64,000 bases of DNA from Papaver somniferum (Eukaryota > Streptophyta > Magnoliopsida > Ranunculales > Papaveraceae), in NCBI RefSeq assembly GCF_003573695.1, contig NC_039361.1:39229393-39293392 (forward strand). Reading direction: 5' to 3'. Below, piece after piece: positions 1 to 10,749 of the stretch. Under the pieces are notes generated by a model. It was not told where the DNA came from and did no database searches. It saw only the letters and a list, made by a program, of their open reading frames with translations. How positions within the stretch are numbered: the first letter of the stretch is position 1; each line of letters opens with the position of its first letter. The position numbers and the translations under genes are program-made.

Positions 1-139
1 AATTCAAATACGGGATGCAAGTACTGCAAACATTTTGGAGGAATTGAAAATACAGGTAAAAGAAAACCCTAAGATGCAAACGTTAAATGTCTTGAGAATT
101 CATGTCTTGAACACAGAACGCCTTGGGACGCTGAATGTT
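1..139. other. Edge of element 0, no gene seen
   Basis: This is the stretch downstream, on the minus strand, of the integrase-like tail of element 0. I see no open frame, repeat or LTR end in it. It is probably the post-integrase region of the old Tat-like element, cut by the window edge. Confidence 0.4.
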
Positions 140-852
140 TCATGCGTCAAAAGCCTTTAGCCAATTTTCGTGAATCACTGGCACATTCTTCTTGCCCTTC
201 ATATCATCCAATTTTTAGTATCCTCCGGCTATTGACTTAGGAATCATAAAAGGCCCTTCCCAATTAGAACTCTTTGTGGAATGAAGATTACGTTTAGTCG
301 CCTTAAGAACCAAATCTCCTTCATGAAACTTGTTTGACTTGGTTGTTCGAGCCTTGAATATCTTCTGATGGTTCGGAATTCCTTGTATAATGGGATTCCA
401 GGTTGCTGGAGCTTTCCAATTATGTGGCACATGTGGACACTCGTGCAAGGGAGAATATTTAGGATATTGATTATGAAATTCAGTCATAATTCCAGCAATG
501 ACTGTATTGGTGAGACGATGGATTCGAAGAGGTTCCGCGTCTAACCATTTAGTGAAGTATTGCTGAGGCGAGACTAACCATTCATAATGTTTGGTGATAG
601 CTTGGTTATAAGTAAAATTTAGTCCCCGGACAAAAGTAGCATATTTGAAAGTTGGTAATATAGATGCATGAGGGGGAATAACACTTGCCTGGGTAAGGAA
701 CCTCTTGACGAAATCATGTGCGCTCTCTTCAGGTTTTTGTGTGAGCTCCATCAAGGCTTCGACTTTTTCGAGATGTTCGAACGGTGGATCATCTTCCGCT
801 TCGTCCGAGTCAGAGCTTTCTTCAACAGAAAAATGTGCGATTGAAGGTGTTG
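140..852 (-). pseudogene. Element 0: gag-like segment fused to integrase C-terminal tail
   Basis: This is the 3' part of the coding region of an old Tat/Ogre-like element. The minus-strand frame enters from the protease half at 22849-23834, from which element 1 separated it. Removing element 1 and one CCGTT copy leaves the frame open across the join. The frame first shows an acidic stretch (about 775-835), then a gag-like segment (EESAHDFVKRF, about 630-740), then integrase-like pieces: YFTKWLDAEPL near 525-560, FHEGDLVLK near 305-330 and WEGPFM near 255-275. An in-frame TAA at 215-217 interrupts the tail, which would otherwise run to about 140. No reverse transcriptase or RNase H lies between protease and integrase tail, so the element looks internally deleted or chimeric. 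Family assignment is from recognised motifs only. Confidence 0.6.
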
Positions 853-857
853 CCGTT
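853..857. repeat. Target-site duplication of element 1, left copy (CCGTT)
   Basis: CCGTT directly abuts the low-coordinate end of the element 1 LTR and is repeated exactly at 22844-22848 beyond the other LTR. Five-base duplications are normal for Ty3/gypsy integration. Confidence 0.9.
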
Positions 858-2636
858 TGGTAGGACTAGAAACCTACAATATTAAACCACAAGTATACGG
901 TGTCTACAATGTAAAACACAGTAAGCACGGATCGTTCCCACAGAGACAAGGTTGTGTGAAGCTGAAATCAAAGTAATGATATTAATTTAAACGAGTGAAC
1001 TTGTCGATACGACGAGAAGCTTCGCAATGAGAATTGACTGAAGAACAGAAAGTAATTTAAATTAAAGGTTAAACACTTGATAAGAGGGCACTAGAGCTAT
1101 CAATTCCACCACTTAACCTACACTAGATTATTAAGCTAATGAACTGTTCTTGCTCCTTATAATGGACAACAATTAAGATTCAAGTCTGTTGCTAGCCTAA
1201 GGTGATCTCAAATGGATAGTTTAGTAACAACTAAGATATCAATTCCTAGCATCAGTTGTCTTATTACAACACAACTAATCACAAATTGAAAATAGTCAAT
1301 GAAGCATGAGTTGATGCAACAACAGATAATGGATCTAACAACCTAGGATGCAAGACATACTAGGTGAAAGTTATAAGTTGCAACTTTAAGATTAAACTGA
1401 TGCCTACTCAACTAAGATCTTACAAGAACATTTCCATTATCATAAAAAACAAGAAGTAAGCTGAGGGATTCATCTAAGCCCTAGCTTAAGAAATTAGAAC
1501 ATGATGAAAACAGATGACATATGAGATTCACAAATTGAGATATTCATTCATGCAAACTTCTTAATGTTTACTGATTTCTACCAAGAAGAGTTTTTGAGAA
1601 GATAGGTTACAAGATGAATTTATACTTCTGATCCTTCTTTTTTCCCTCTCCAGTAACACAACAACCCCCTATTTATACACACATTTCTTCCTCTTTTTCA
1701 GTCCTATTCTCAACAATAACATTATAAAATTTGGGGGTTTTGTTCTCGAAACTCACCACTATGTAAGATTCTTCATTCATGTACCGCCACTGTACCAATT
1801 TGACTGATGTTGTACAGAAATTAGGTTCAGACCTAAATTGATAGCGCATGTAGCTTGTGTCCACCACGTCCACCTTTTTACTGTCAATTTCTTGCTACAG
1901 TTGTTGGAGTTCGCAAGGAGCAACAAATTCAAACCAATAGCTTGTTATCCTGTCACTTTTGAAGAGAAAATAAGCCGACTTAATCTTGCACTCCACAGTC
2001 TAGGGCTAGGTTGAATTGAGTAGAGATAAGTATAGAAAATAAGCAAGTGGCCTGACAGAGGAAAGATGGTGATGGAGGTAAGGGCGACGAGTACTGAAAT
2101 TGACAGGGAGTTGGCTTTCGATGAGATTGGCAGAGTTAGGGTTTGACAAATGAGGGGATGTTGTCAGGAGAAAAAGAGAGAATGGGGGTTGTTTCTGATG
2201 ATAGAGAAATGAAAGAAGGGTTAAGGGTATGTTTGGGTGTAAACCATGAATATCTTGTTTTTGGTATATGGGTGAAACTTGGACCTGGCTTGTATTGTTT
2301 CCCAAAATTTTTTTAGCACTTGAACTTCGGCCCATTAACTCCCAATGCTCACAACTCAGCTTTAATCCCTTACTGTGCATGCCTTCTTTTGACCATTCAT
2401 CATCGCGCAACACCCGCTTTGCTCCACGTTTATACCGATCCCATGTTCAGACCATTCTCTTCATTCCCCTAGCATTACAAAACCAAAAAAATCAGGAATA
2501 ATTGCCACACATTTTACTTAAAACGAACAAGAACTACAAAATACATAATTTGGCATAAATACAAGCAATTAGTGCAACAAAGTACCATAAACACCTACAA
2601 AATGATAAGAATATATACAGTATTAGGTGCCTATAA
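858..2636 (-). repeat. Element 1 3' LTR
   Basis: This is the counterpart of the LTR at 21080-22843, alignable end to end. It starts TGGTAGG (one base shorter than TGTGTAGG in the other copy) and ends CCTATAA where the other copy ends CCTATCA, so the terminal CA has mutated. A minus-strand TATAAATA box lies at 1670-1677 and probably marks the U3/R region. One indel of about 20 bases separates the two copies near 2100-2130. Plus-strand open frames inside it are not supported as genes. Confidence 0.9.
1670..1677 (-). promoter_or_regulatory. LTR TATA box (element 1, 3' LTR)
   Basis: TATAAATA on the minus strand, matched at 21896-21903 in the 5' LTR. Its position inside the LTR and conservation in both copies fit the core promoter of the element. 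Transcription would start roughly 30 bases lower in coordinate. Confidence 0.6.
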
Positions 2637-2651
2637 AATACCTCCAAACCT
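2637..2651 (-). promoter_or_regulatory. Polypurine tract of element 1
   Basis: The minus strand reads AGGTTTGGAGGTATT immediately before the 3' LTR, where plus-strand DNA synthesis is primed. It is nearly identical to the tract in the array family (AGGTTTGGGGGTATT). A hairpin lies 3 bases further at 2655-2676. Confidence 0.8.
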
Positions 2652-2654
2652 GCC

Positions 2655-2676
2655 TTTTGCTCGTCCTCGAGTAAAA
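2655..2676. other. PPT-proximal hairpin, loop TCCT/AGGA
   Basis: The arms TTTTGCTCG and CGAGTAAAA flank the loop TCCT (plus strand). Eight of nine pairs are Watson-Crick. In the array family the same hairpin has arms TTTTACTTG and CAAGTAAAA, so one T:A pair has become C:G, a compensatory change. The 3-base spacing to the PPT is the same in both families. Confidence 0.65.
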
Positions 2677-4033
2677 CACAAAACCAAAAGAAAAGTCTTT
2701 TATACACCACTGTCTCTGGTCAGAATATACCCAAAAAGTTCTCAGGACAAAATATAAGCTCAGATTCCATGAAATGTGACATGTGCAATTCAGTTTTAGC
2801 TCACATCAATTGGATACGTCAATATAGCTTTCAAAGGCACAATTCTAGCACTGAAACAACTAAGGACATGTGATAAGAGTGTAAAGTGTACCTACACATG
2901 TTTAGAGAATGATCAGAAGTTATGACTGCCAATTGCTAAGAGATAGTTTTTAGGCGAACAACTGAATTCAAAGCCAAGCTAGCTATCCGGCTTTACGAGA
3001 ATTGTGAATGTTCACCTAAGAGTTGGTGATATTTCAGCTTACCCGCGTTGTACATCGATGGCTACACCCTCCTTGCATATTACAAGACCATTTACAACAC
3101 ATAACAACAAAGAACATTTTACATTGACTACTCTCATTTTGAGGCAAGAGAGACACTTTAACATTTTTACTGAAATAGAACATAATAACAGATAATGAGT
3201 ACTTTTTTTTTAACTGAATTTTATTTTCTTTCTGAATTTTTATGATTTTCTTTCTCAACTGATTTTTCACTGATTATGGAATAACAAGATATACAAACAC
3301 AAGATGACGCAACAACTTTACACAAAAACAGAACAATACATTACATGACACTTTTGGCAAGAGGCAGCCCTTTTTCGATGCACCCGGTCAAATTAAATGG
3401 TTTCTTTTCTTAACGTATCCTCCAACTTCTATCCCAGCCAACCAAAGAACAATCTAGTCAAGTCTCATTCAGTATTCTAGATGATTGGCAGTCTACTTAA
3501 CCGATAAAACACCTGCAACCCGAGGCTATACATGTATTGGTAGATCGTGCATGTGCAAATTTCTTATCAACATGTGAATTGTGCTAGAATCAGGGGTGCC
3601 TCATCATCTAGACTAAGAATCCTAAGATATTATATCATGCACAGGTATTACAGATCAAGGTAAATGAGCTCCATTTTTTCATTTTTCATTTTTTTTTTCT
3701 AAGGTGTTATCCATTCACAAGATTCAAACATACCAAATCGCTACAAAGTTCATGTGATATCTACTTGTACCCCCAAACCTATGTTAAACAGTGTCCTCAA
3801 TGTTTCTAAGAATTCACAAATTATAACATGCCATGAAGTTCATGAAGAAAAAGAAAGGTTAGAGAGTACCAGGTCCAAAAAATGCTGCCAAACCAGATAG
3901 TTGAGCAGCAAAGTGGATATCACAACAGCAAAGATTATATACAGCAAAAGCTAATCTATCAAACTGAAACCAAAAGAAAGCAAGGAGGGATAATGGAATT
4001 CTAAACCTGTGGTGTGTACAAGGGGTGATCAGT
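2677..4033 (-). other. Element 1 spacer between integrase and PPT, with second PPT-like module
   Basis: This is a non-coding AT-rich region of about 1.36 kb with no env-like frame on either strand. It shares blocks with the array-family spacer, for example around 2750-2790 compared with 27333-27370. A second polypurine-like tract lies at 3766-3780 (minus AGGTTTGGGGGTACA) and is followed, after 5 bases, by a hairpin at 3786-3805 with the same TCCT loop. Confidence 0.6.
3766..3805 (-). promoter_or_regulatory. Second PPT-like tract plus TCCT-loop hairpin (element 1)
   Basis: The tract 3766-3780 repeats the core of the true PPT. The hairpin arms AAACAGTG (3786-3793) and CAATGTTT (3798-3805) flank TCCT with one mismatch. 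The same arrangement, with identical 5-base spacing and a perfect stem, occurs in all array units. It may be an internal plus-strand priming site, but that role is inferred. Confidence 0.5.
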
Positions 4034-5266
4034 TCAATCTAGATATACGGGGTCTTCCAGATCGGTTGTTTCAACTTCAGGTGGAGTTGGTTCAAGGAAC
4101 GGCTTCAATCTCTATCCATTGACCTTGAAGACGTTCTTAGTTGCTACATCTTCGAGTTGTACAGCTCCATGAGGGAATATTGTTCGTACCATGAACGGGC
4201 CTGTCCATCTAGAACGCAATTTACCTGGAAAAAGATGCAAGCGAGATTTGTACAATAAGACTTTCTGACCAGGTGTGAAAGACTTGCGCAAAATGCGCTT
4301 GTCATGAAACACTTTCATTCGATTTTTTGTAAAACTTAGCACTATCATAAGCATCATTTGTCAGCTCTTCCAACTCATTGAGCTGAAGCTTCCGTTGAGT
4401 ACCTGCCTTATCAAGAGAAAAGTTAAGTTTCTTGATAGCCCAATATGCTCGATGTTCTAGTTCAACAGGTAAATGACAAGGTTTACCAAACACAAGTCTG
4501 TACGGATACATGCCAATAGGGGTTTTATATGATGTTCTATAAGCCCATAAAGCATCATTCAATCTCAAAGACCAATCTTTTCTATACGGGTTAACCGTCT
4601 TTTCAAAAATATGCTTAATCTCCCTATTAGAAACCTCTACTTGGCCACTGGTCTGTGGATGGTACGGGGTTGCAACCTTATGAGTTATGCCATACTTGAA
4701 TACTAATGACTCAAAAGATCTATTGCAAAAATGTGAACCACCGTCACTGATTATAGCTCTAGGTGTGCCAAAACGAGAAAATATGCTTTCTTTTAAGAAC
4801 GAAAGTACCACTTTGTGGTCATTTGTTTTGTTGCAATTGCTTCTACCTATTTAGAAACATAACAAACAGCAACAAGGATGTATATCTTACCTTCAGAATT
4901 GGGAAACGGACCCATGAAATCAATTCCCCAAACATCAAACAGTTCAACAATCAAAATAGGGTGCAATGTCATCATGTTTCTCTTGGAAATACTTCCTAGT
5001 TTCTGACAACGTTCACAAGCAATACAATAAGCATGACAATCTTTAAACAATGATGGCCAATAAAACCCACTCTGAAAGACTTTTGCAGTAGTTTTCTTGG
5101 CACTGAAATGGCCTCCACATGCTTGGTCGTGACAAAAAGATATCACATATTTTTGTTCACTGTTGGGGATACATTTACTAATGATTTGTTCCGGGAAATA
5201 CTTAAACAGGTATAGGTCATCCCAAAATAAGTGTTTAACTTCATCCAAGAACTTACAACGGTCTTT
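4034..5266 (-). pseudogene. Element 1 integrase, broken
   Basis: This is the integrase end of the Athila-type polyprotein. The zinc-binding part shows [14 protein letters not shown] and ACERCQKLG (about 4990-5140), the H-H-C-C arrangement. The catalytic core shows [10 protein letters not shown] (about 4900-4930), SDGGSHF (about 4730-4755) and [10 protein letters not shown] (about 4615-4645), which are the D, D and E blocks. Lesions seen by comparison with the array copies are a one-base loss near 5270, a TGG-to-TAG stop near 4850, a frameshift near 4830, another near 4325, and a CAG-to-TAG stop at 4112-4114. The original stop is probably at 4034-4036. It cannot produce an intact protein. Confidence 0.85.
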
Positions 5267-5267
5267 C

Positions 5268-5843
5268 CTACCAATGCAAAGGCATCCTTCTCGTGGAAAG
5301 ATAGTTCACAATGTCAGCAAACCAAGGATACTCAGACACAAGAATTAATTGTTCATCAGGAAAAGACTCTCTAATCAGCAAGGAATCATCAAAAGACTCA
5401 ACATTTAATCTAGACAAATGATCAGCAACAACATTTTCCGAACCTTTCTTATCTCGAATTTCGAGATCAAATTCCTGTAATAACAATGTCCATCGGATGA
5501 GACAAGCTTTAGCATCCTTCTTAGAAAGAAGGAATTTCAGAGCAGCATGATCAGTGTAAATGATGACCTTAGACCCTATCAAGTATGACCTAAACTTGTC
5601 TAATGCAAAAACAACAGCAAGCAATTCCTTCTCAGTAGTTGAGTAGTTAAGTTGAGCATCATTAAGAGTCTTGCTAGCATAGTATATCACATATGGAAGT
5701 CTATCGACGTGCTGTCCTAAAACAGTACCAACAGCAAAATCAGACGCGTCACACATGATTTCAAATGGAAATTTCCAGTCAGGTGGTCGGACTATGGAGA
5801 TGAAATTAGAAAAGTTTTGAGTTCTTCCCATGCACGCACACAA
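5268..5843 (-). pseudogene. Element 1 RNase H region
   Basis: An open stretch of 191 codons holds the RNase H domain that degrades the RNA strand during reverse transcription. Visible motifs are [14 protein letters not shown] (about 5715-5760), [17 protein letters not shown] (about 5595-5650) and [14 protein letters not shown] (about 5520-5570), which carry the expected acidic residues and the TEKE block. It is separated from the RT frame by a frameshift near 5800 and from integrase by one near 5270. Confidence 0.85.
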
Positions 5844-7945
5844 GCATCATCAAATACAAAAGCAACATCTTTACCAAGTAGATTACACAGTGGTCTTGAG
5901 ATCTTACTGAAATCTTTAATGAATCTACGGTAGAAACCAGCATGGCCTAAAAATAATCTAACCTCCTTCACAGAGCGAGGTGGCGGAAAGTGTTGGATGA
6001 GGTCAACTTTAGCTTTGTCTACTTCAATTCCTTTTTCAGAGATGATATGTCCTAGAACTATGCCTGAGTTCACCATAAAATGACACTTTTCCCAATTCAA
6101 AACCAAATTTTTTTCTTTACATCTAATCAGCACAAGAGTGAGACGGTTCAAACACTCATCAAAAGAAGATCCAAACACAGAGAAATCATCCAAAAAGATC
6201 TCAAGGAAATTTTCTATCATGTCAGAAAAAATGCTCATCATACAACGTTGAAATGTGGCGGGTGCATTACACAACCCAAAGGGCATGCGACGATAAGCAA
6301 ATGTACCATAAGGACATGTAAATGTAGTCTTTTCCTGGCCCTCAGGTGTTATGTGAATCTGGTTGTAACCAGAATAGTCGTCTAAGAAACAGTAATGACT
6401 ATGTCCAGATAATCTTTCTAACATTTGATCTATGAAAGGGAGAGGGAAGCGATCTTTCCTTGTAACTGCATTCAACTTATTATAATCAATGCAAACTCGC
6501 CACCCCGTGGTTACTCGAGTAGGAACTAACTCATCTTTATCGTTTTGAACTACAGCAACACCTGACTTTTTCGGCACAACCTGAACGGGACTAACCCACT
6601 TGCTATCTGAAATCGGATATATGATACCCGCATCAAGAAGCTTAAGGATCTCAGCTCTAACAACTTCTTTCATGTTAGGATTTAGTCGCCTCTGCATTTG
6701 CTTAGATGTTTTAGCTTTATCTTCAAGATTTATGTGATGCATAAAAACTGTGGGACTAATAACTTTAATATATGAGATTGTCCATCCTAATGCTTCTTTA
6801 TGCTCTTTAAGTACTTCTAAAATCTTACTCTCCTGTTCTATATCTAAAGCAGACGAAATGATTTCAGGCAAAGTATTAGAAGAACCCAAAAATGCATATT
6901 TAAGAGTGTCAGGCAATGGTTTCAGTTCAAGCTTTGGTGGCTCAACAAGAGACGGGACAGACTTGGATACCAAGAGTGGAAGTGGCTCCATTCTAGCTTT
7001 CCACTTAGTCGTGTCCATGAGGGGTGCAGATTCAAGCAAAGAATTCACTTCACTTATGTATTCATCATCAAACAGATCCAAGTTAAAATTATTCAAGCAA
7101 GCATGTAAAGGATCAACAGACATGTTACTAGACAACGAATCCTGAACCAAACTTTCAATCATGTTGATTTCATGCACATCATCATCATCATCATCATCAT
7201 CATCAAGATCTAAATGTTGATGGCTAGCATTAAAAACATTCAACTCCACAGTCATGTTGCCGAATGACAACTTCAACACTCCATTACGACAATTAATAAT
7301 TACATTGGACGTCGCTAAGAAAGGACGTCCCAAAATGACAGGAATGTGATAGTCTGGGTTCTGCACAGGCTGAGTATCTAATACAATGAAGTCCATAGGA
7401 AAATAGAACTTATCAACCTTGATTAGAACATCTTCTACCACACCACGTGGCACTTTGACGGATCTGTCCGCCAATTGCAGAGTTATAGGTGTTGATTTTA
7501 ACTCTCCAAGACCTAACTGCACATATACCGAATATGGAAGTAGGCTCACACTATCCCCTAAGTCTAGTAACGCCTTATTGACCGTATGGTCACCTATCTT
7601 GCATGTGATTGTGGGACAACCAGAGTATCTAAACTTAGGTGGAGTCTTGTTTTGAATGATGGAACTCACCTGTTCAGCGAGAAAGGCGCGCTTGTGCACA
7701 TTAAGCTTGCGCTTTTGTGTACACAAATCCTTGAGGAATTTAACATATGCAGGGATTTGCTTAATTTCCTCAAGAAATGGGATGTTGATGTTGACTCTTT
7801 TGAACATCTCTAACATCTCATTGTAATGGGTGTCTTTCTTCTGATGCACCAACCTTTGAGGAAATGGAGCAACATGAACATTAGTCGGCAAAGAAACATT
7901 AACATCAGTAGAATTTTTTAGCTTTACAAACATGCTCAGATTCAT
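5792..7945 (-). pseudogene. Element 1 protease and reverse transcriptase (717 codons open)
   Basis: This is the longest intact frame of element 1. The aspartic protease lies in the first third: the active-site block reads LLDLGDSVSLLP (about 7545-7580), where the array copies have DLGAS, so an Ala has become Asp next to the catalytic triplet. A run of nine Asp codons follows near 7175-7215. The RT palm shows WRVCIDYNKLN (about 6465-6500), YSGYNQI (about 6355-6380), [13 protein letters not shown] (about 6250-6290) and the catalytic FLDDFSVFG (about 6170-6200). The frame opens at 7945 only because of a frameshift near 7930 that cuts it from gag. Confidence 0.9.
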
Positions 7946-9478
7946 TTTCTACAATGGATGTTTTTTGTGGCGTTGTATGCAATGATGAGTCTGACTCCGA
8001 CTCACTCTTTTCAGGCATGCTTACATTGTTAGCGACTACTTTACCACTATGAAGAGTAGTAATAGCATGTGCAGTCTCATTACAAGAAGACGTACCTGCC
8101 TGAAATGTGCCTTTTGGGTTTTGTTCAGGCTCACTTGGAAACTTACCCTTTTTCCTGTCACTAAGCGCATCACAGATCTGACCTATCTTAAGTTCTAGAC
8201 TTGTAAAACGTTGGTCAATGGTCTTCTGATTTTGCAAAAGATTTTGGGTCAACAGACCGACACTTTCTTGAATGTTATACAATTTTTTCTCAGAAGGGTG
8301 TTGTGTGTACGACTGTACCTGGGGGTTTCTAGGATATGAATATCCTTGTGCGTTTCCTGATGCACCCCCTTGTAAAGGGCCCTTGGACCATGAAAAATTA
8401 GGGTGGTTTCTCCACCCTGGGTTGTAGGCCTGTGAATAAGGGTTATGTTCTTGCTTTTGATACAAAACATGGGCCTGTTCGAGTCTAGATTCCTGAAATG
8501 CAAGTATTTCTGGGAAACTGTCCACTAGATGGTTAGAACTATTACATGCAGCACAAACAGAAACCTCAACTTGGTTACAAGAAGTAGAAGCGGCAGATTT
8601 TATATTTTTCTCCAGTTCTAAAGCCTCAACTCTCCTAGATAGAGATGCAATTTTCGCATTGCCCTCAAAGTCAGACTCTATCTTATGAACACTACCCATG
8701 TGGGTCGACTTCCTAGATTCTCTAACAGACTCCCACTACTGCGTTTTCTCGGCAACTTCATGTAAGAAAGTCCACGACTCATCGACACTTTTGTCAATAA
8801 ATAAACCATTGCACAAGTCTCAACTGTTGTTTGGGTGACAACATCTAGACCTTCATATAAAATTTGCACAAGTCTCCATTTTTCAAAACCATGGTAAGGA
8901 CATTGAAGCAATAAGTCATTGAATCTCTCTAGGTATTTAGCTAAGGTCTCACCCTCTAACTGCACAAAGTTATTCAGACTTTGACGAATGGTCGCAGTCT
9001 TGTGATTTGGGAAGAACTTTTTGAAAAATTCTTTCGTAGGATCATCCCATGTCCTAACTGACTGTGGCTGCAGGGCATATAACCAAGACTTAGCCTTTTC
9101 CTTCAATGAGAAAGGAAATAATCTCAATTTCAGGGACTCTTCAGGCATTTGAGTGAAACGCAGAGTCCCACAAATCTCTTCAATCTCTCTCACATGGTGG
9201 TAGGTTTTTTCAGCTTCAACCCCTCGAAACACAGGGAGCATATGTATCGTGCTCGCTTTCAATTCAAACTGACCAGAAGTTTCTGGTAAAACAACGCAAG
9301 AGGGCTGGCTTGCCCTCGTGGGGTACATGTAGTCCTTGAGACTGCAGGGTTGGATTAACTCCTCTTCCATAGTCTCTGGTTGGTCAGGTCTTTCTTCGAC
9401 AGACACAGGAATTTTAACTACGTCCTCTCGCTGAATTCTAACTAGACGATTAGTTTGGTCTATAAAAGTCACAATCAT
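7905..9478 (-). pseudogene. Element 1 gag, broken
   Basis: The ATG at 9476-9478 aligns with the gag start of the array family (both begin MIVT and continue DQTNRLVRI). The capsid-type core is seen at about 8890-9160 (LFPFSLKEKAKSWLYALQP, then FFKKFFPNHKTATIRQSL). After about 8820 the frame shifts, a TAG follows near 8740, and the original frame resumes at 8699-7905. The zinc knuckle near 8520-8560 reads CAACNSSNH but the final Cys of the CX2CX4HX4C pattern is Phe, so metal binding should be lost. The C-terminal part is Gln/Ser-rich. Confidence 0.85.
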
Positions 9479-9899
9479 AGGCCAACAGACATACCATTCA
9501 ACATGTTATACACCCAGTTAATCAGGAAAATCACAAATCAGGGAGACAGGGATTATGTGAATGAGTATCAAGATTATGCAAGCACAAAAACACAAATATC
9601 AAAAGTTCAGAGATTGCTATTTAAACAAAAAGGGTGAACGTTTCTGCAAGCAAACGTGCTATTCAGATCAATCACAGAATCATAATATGGGTATCATATA
9701 TTGTAAGTGTTTTGACGGTGTTATGGAAAGCAACTAGTTCAGTTCGCATGCAAAGATGGTATATCATTCAAGGCAAGAATATTAAATTTGAGGCACGATA
9801 CCACCGGTATAAGACCGGGTTTAGGCACAACCAACAGGTTGTCTCGCTCCTCTTTCCTTTTCCTCCTTTGGTTTGTAATGCAGTATCCCAGGTACCTGT
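9479..9899 (-). other. Element 1 leader, gag-proximal part
   Basis: This is the untranslated leader between the element 2 insertion point and the gag ATG. No minus-strand frame continues from gag. It belongs with 19113-21056. Together they would form a leader of about 2.4 kb. Confidence 0.7.
9895..9899. repeat. Target-site duplication of element 2, left copy (CCTGT)
   Basis: CCTGT abuts the left LTR of element 2. The right flank 19113-19117 reads CATGT, a four-of-five match, consistent with a 5-bp duplication that has since mutated. Confidence 0.6.
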
Positions 9900-10357
9900 T
9901 GTAGTTGCAGGAAATCCTACAATACACCCCTCATATGATTTTATCTTTCATCATCCTATTTTTAGGTTTACACTCTTAATTTTATTGATTAATTTCTGAA
10001 TATTCTTACAAGAAAAATAAAGAAATCAAGAATGGTCTCTGCTCTCAACTTTCTCTCTCTTATTTACTTATCTCTCACTCAAAAAAGATCTCTCTCTTCT
10101 TTACAACTCGAATGACTATTTATAAGGGAAATACATAATGGATGACAGCTAATCTATCCTTTATTTTCGGATATGGTTTGCGACATTCTCGCAACCTTAC
10201 AAATGTTGACTTCGCAAGCTTTCTAATTTTCGCAAGACTATCACACCTTTCTCATGATCCTTGCTGATGTCGTTTCTGAAATTGTTCTGTGACACTTTTG
10301 TGCAATACCATTGTTAATTTTTCTGAGACATAACTGTTGCGAGATTATGATCCTACA
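9900..10357 (-). repeat. Element 2 3' LTR
   Basis: It begins TGTAGTTGCAGG and ends GATCCTACA, and matches 18654-19112. A minus-strand TATAAATA lies at 10117-10124. The plus-strand gene of this element starts about 390 bases beyond its right end. Confidence 0.9.
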
Positions 10358-10371
10358 TCTTGCCTCTTCTT
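10358..10371 (-). promoter_or_regulatory. Polypurine tract of element 2
   Basis: The minus strand reads AAGAAGAGGCAAGA directly before the 3' LTR, the expected place for the plus-strand primer. The assignment is by position and purine content. Confidence 0.6.
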
Positions 10372-10559
10372 ATATCTTCTCTGCAAAGTAGAGAATGATG
10401 TGAGAAATGCCGCAACCGCTTATTTTCTCATATTCTGCATTTATCACACGTATTCTTTCTTCCATTTATTTCTCGACACGTCTTTTGTAACCGTTACTTT
10501 TTAACCGTTTAAATCTTTCCGTATTAACCACGTTTATTTTCTCGAGGAAAAATTCCTTC

Positions 10560-10568
10560 TATATATAT
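10560..10568 (+). promoter_or_regulatory. Putative TATA box of the antisense gene in element 2
   Basis: TATATATAT lies 182 bases upstream of the ATG at 10750 on the plus strand. Between them is a long pyrimidine-rich stretch like many plant 5' untranslated regions. Two AACCGTT words, similar to MYB-binding cores, lie at about 10487-10512. The promoter lies outside the LTR, so the gene may be expressed independently of the element. This role is inferred. Confidence 0.5.
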
Positions 10569-10749
10569 TTCTTTTCATCCTCTTCTTATTTCTTTTTATT
10601 CTCTCTGCAACTTCATCGTTCTTCTGCAAACTCCATCGTTGCAAATTTTCTTCTTTCTTCTTCAATATTTTTAAATTCTTCTTCATCTTCAAATTAGATC
10701 TTCATAGTTCGTGATCTTCTTCAAGATAATTTCCCCGCTACAATCTTTC

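Noticed and set aside
2268..2501. Plus-strand frame in the element 1 LTRs (also 22476-22760)
   Set aside because: It lies within the LTR, differs between the two copies by frame-changing indels and has no domain.
9634..9999. Plus-strand frame crossing the element 1/element 2 boundary
   Set aside because: It spans an insertion junction, so it cannot be an ancestral gene, and it has no recognisable domain.
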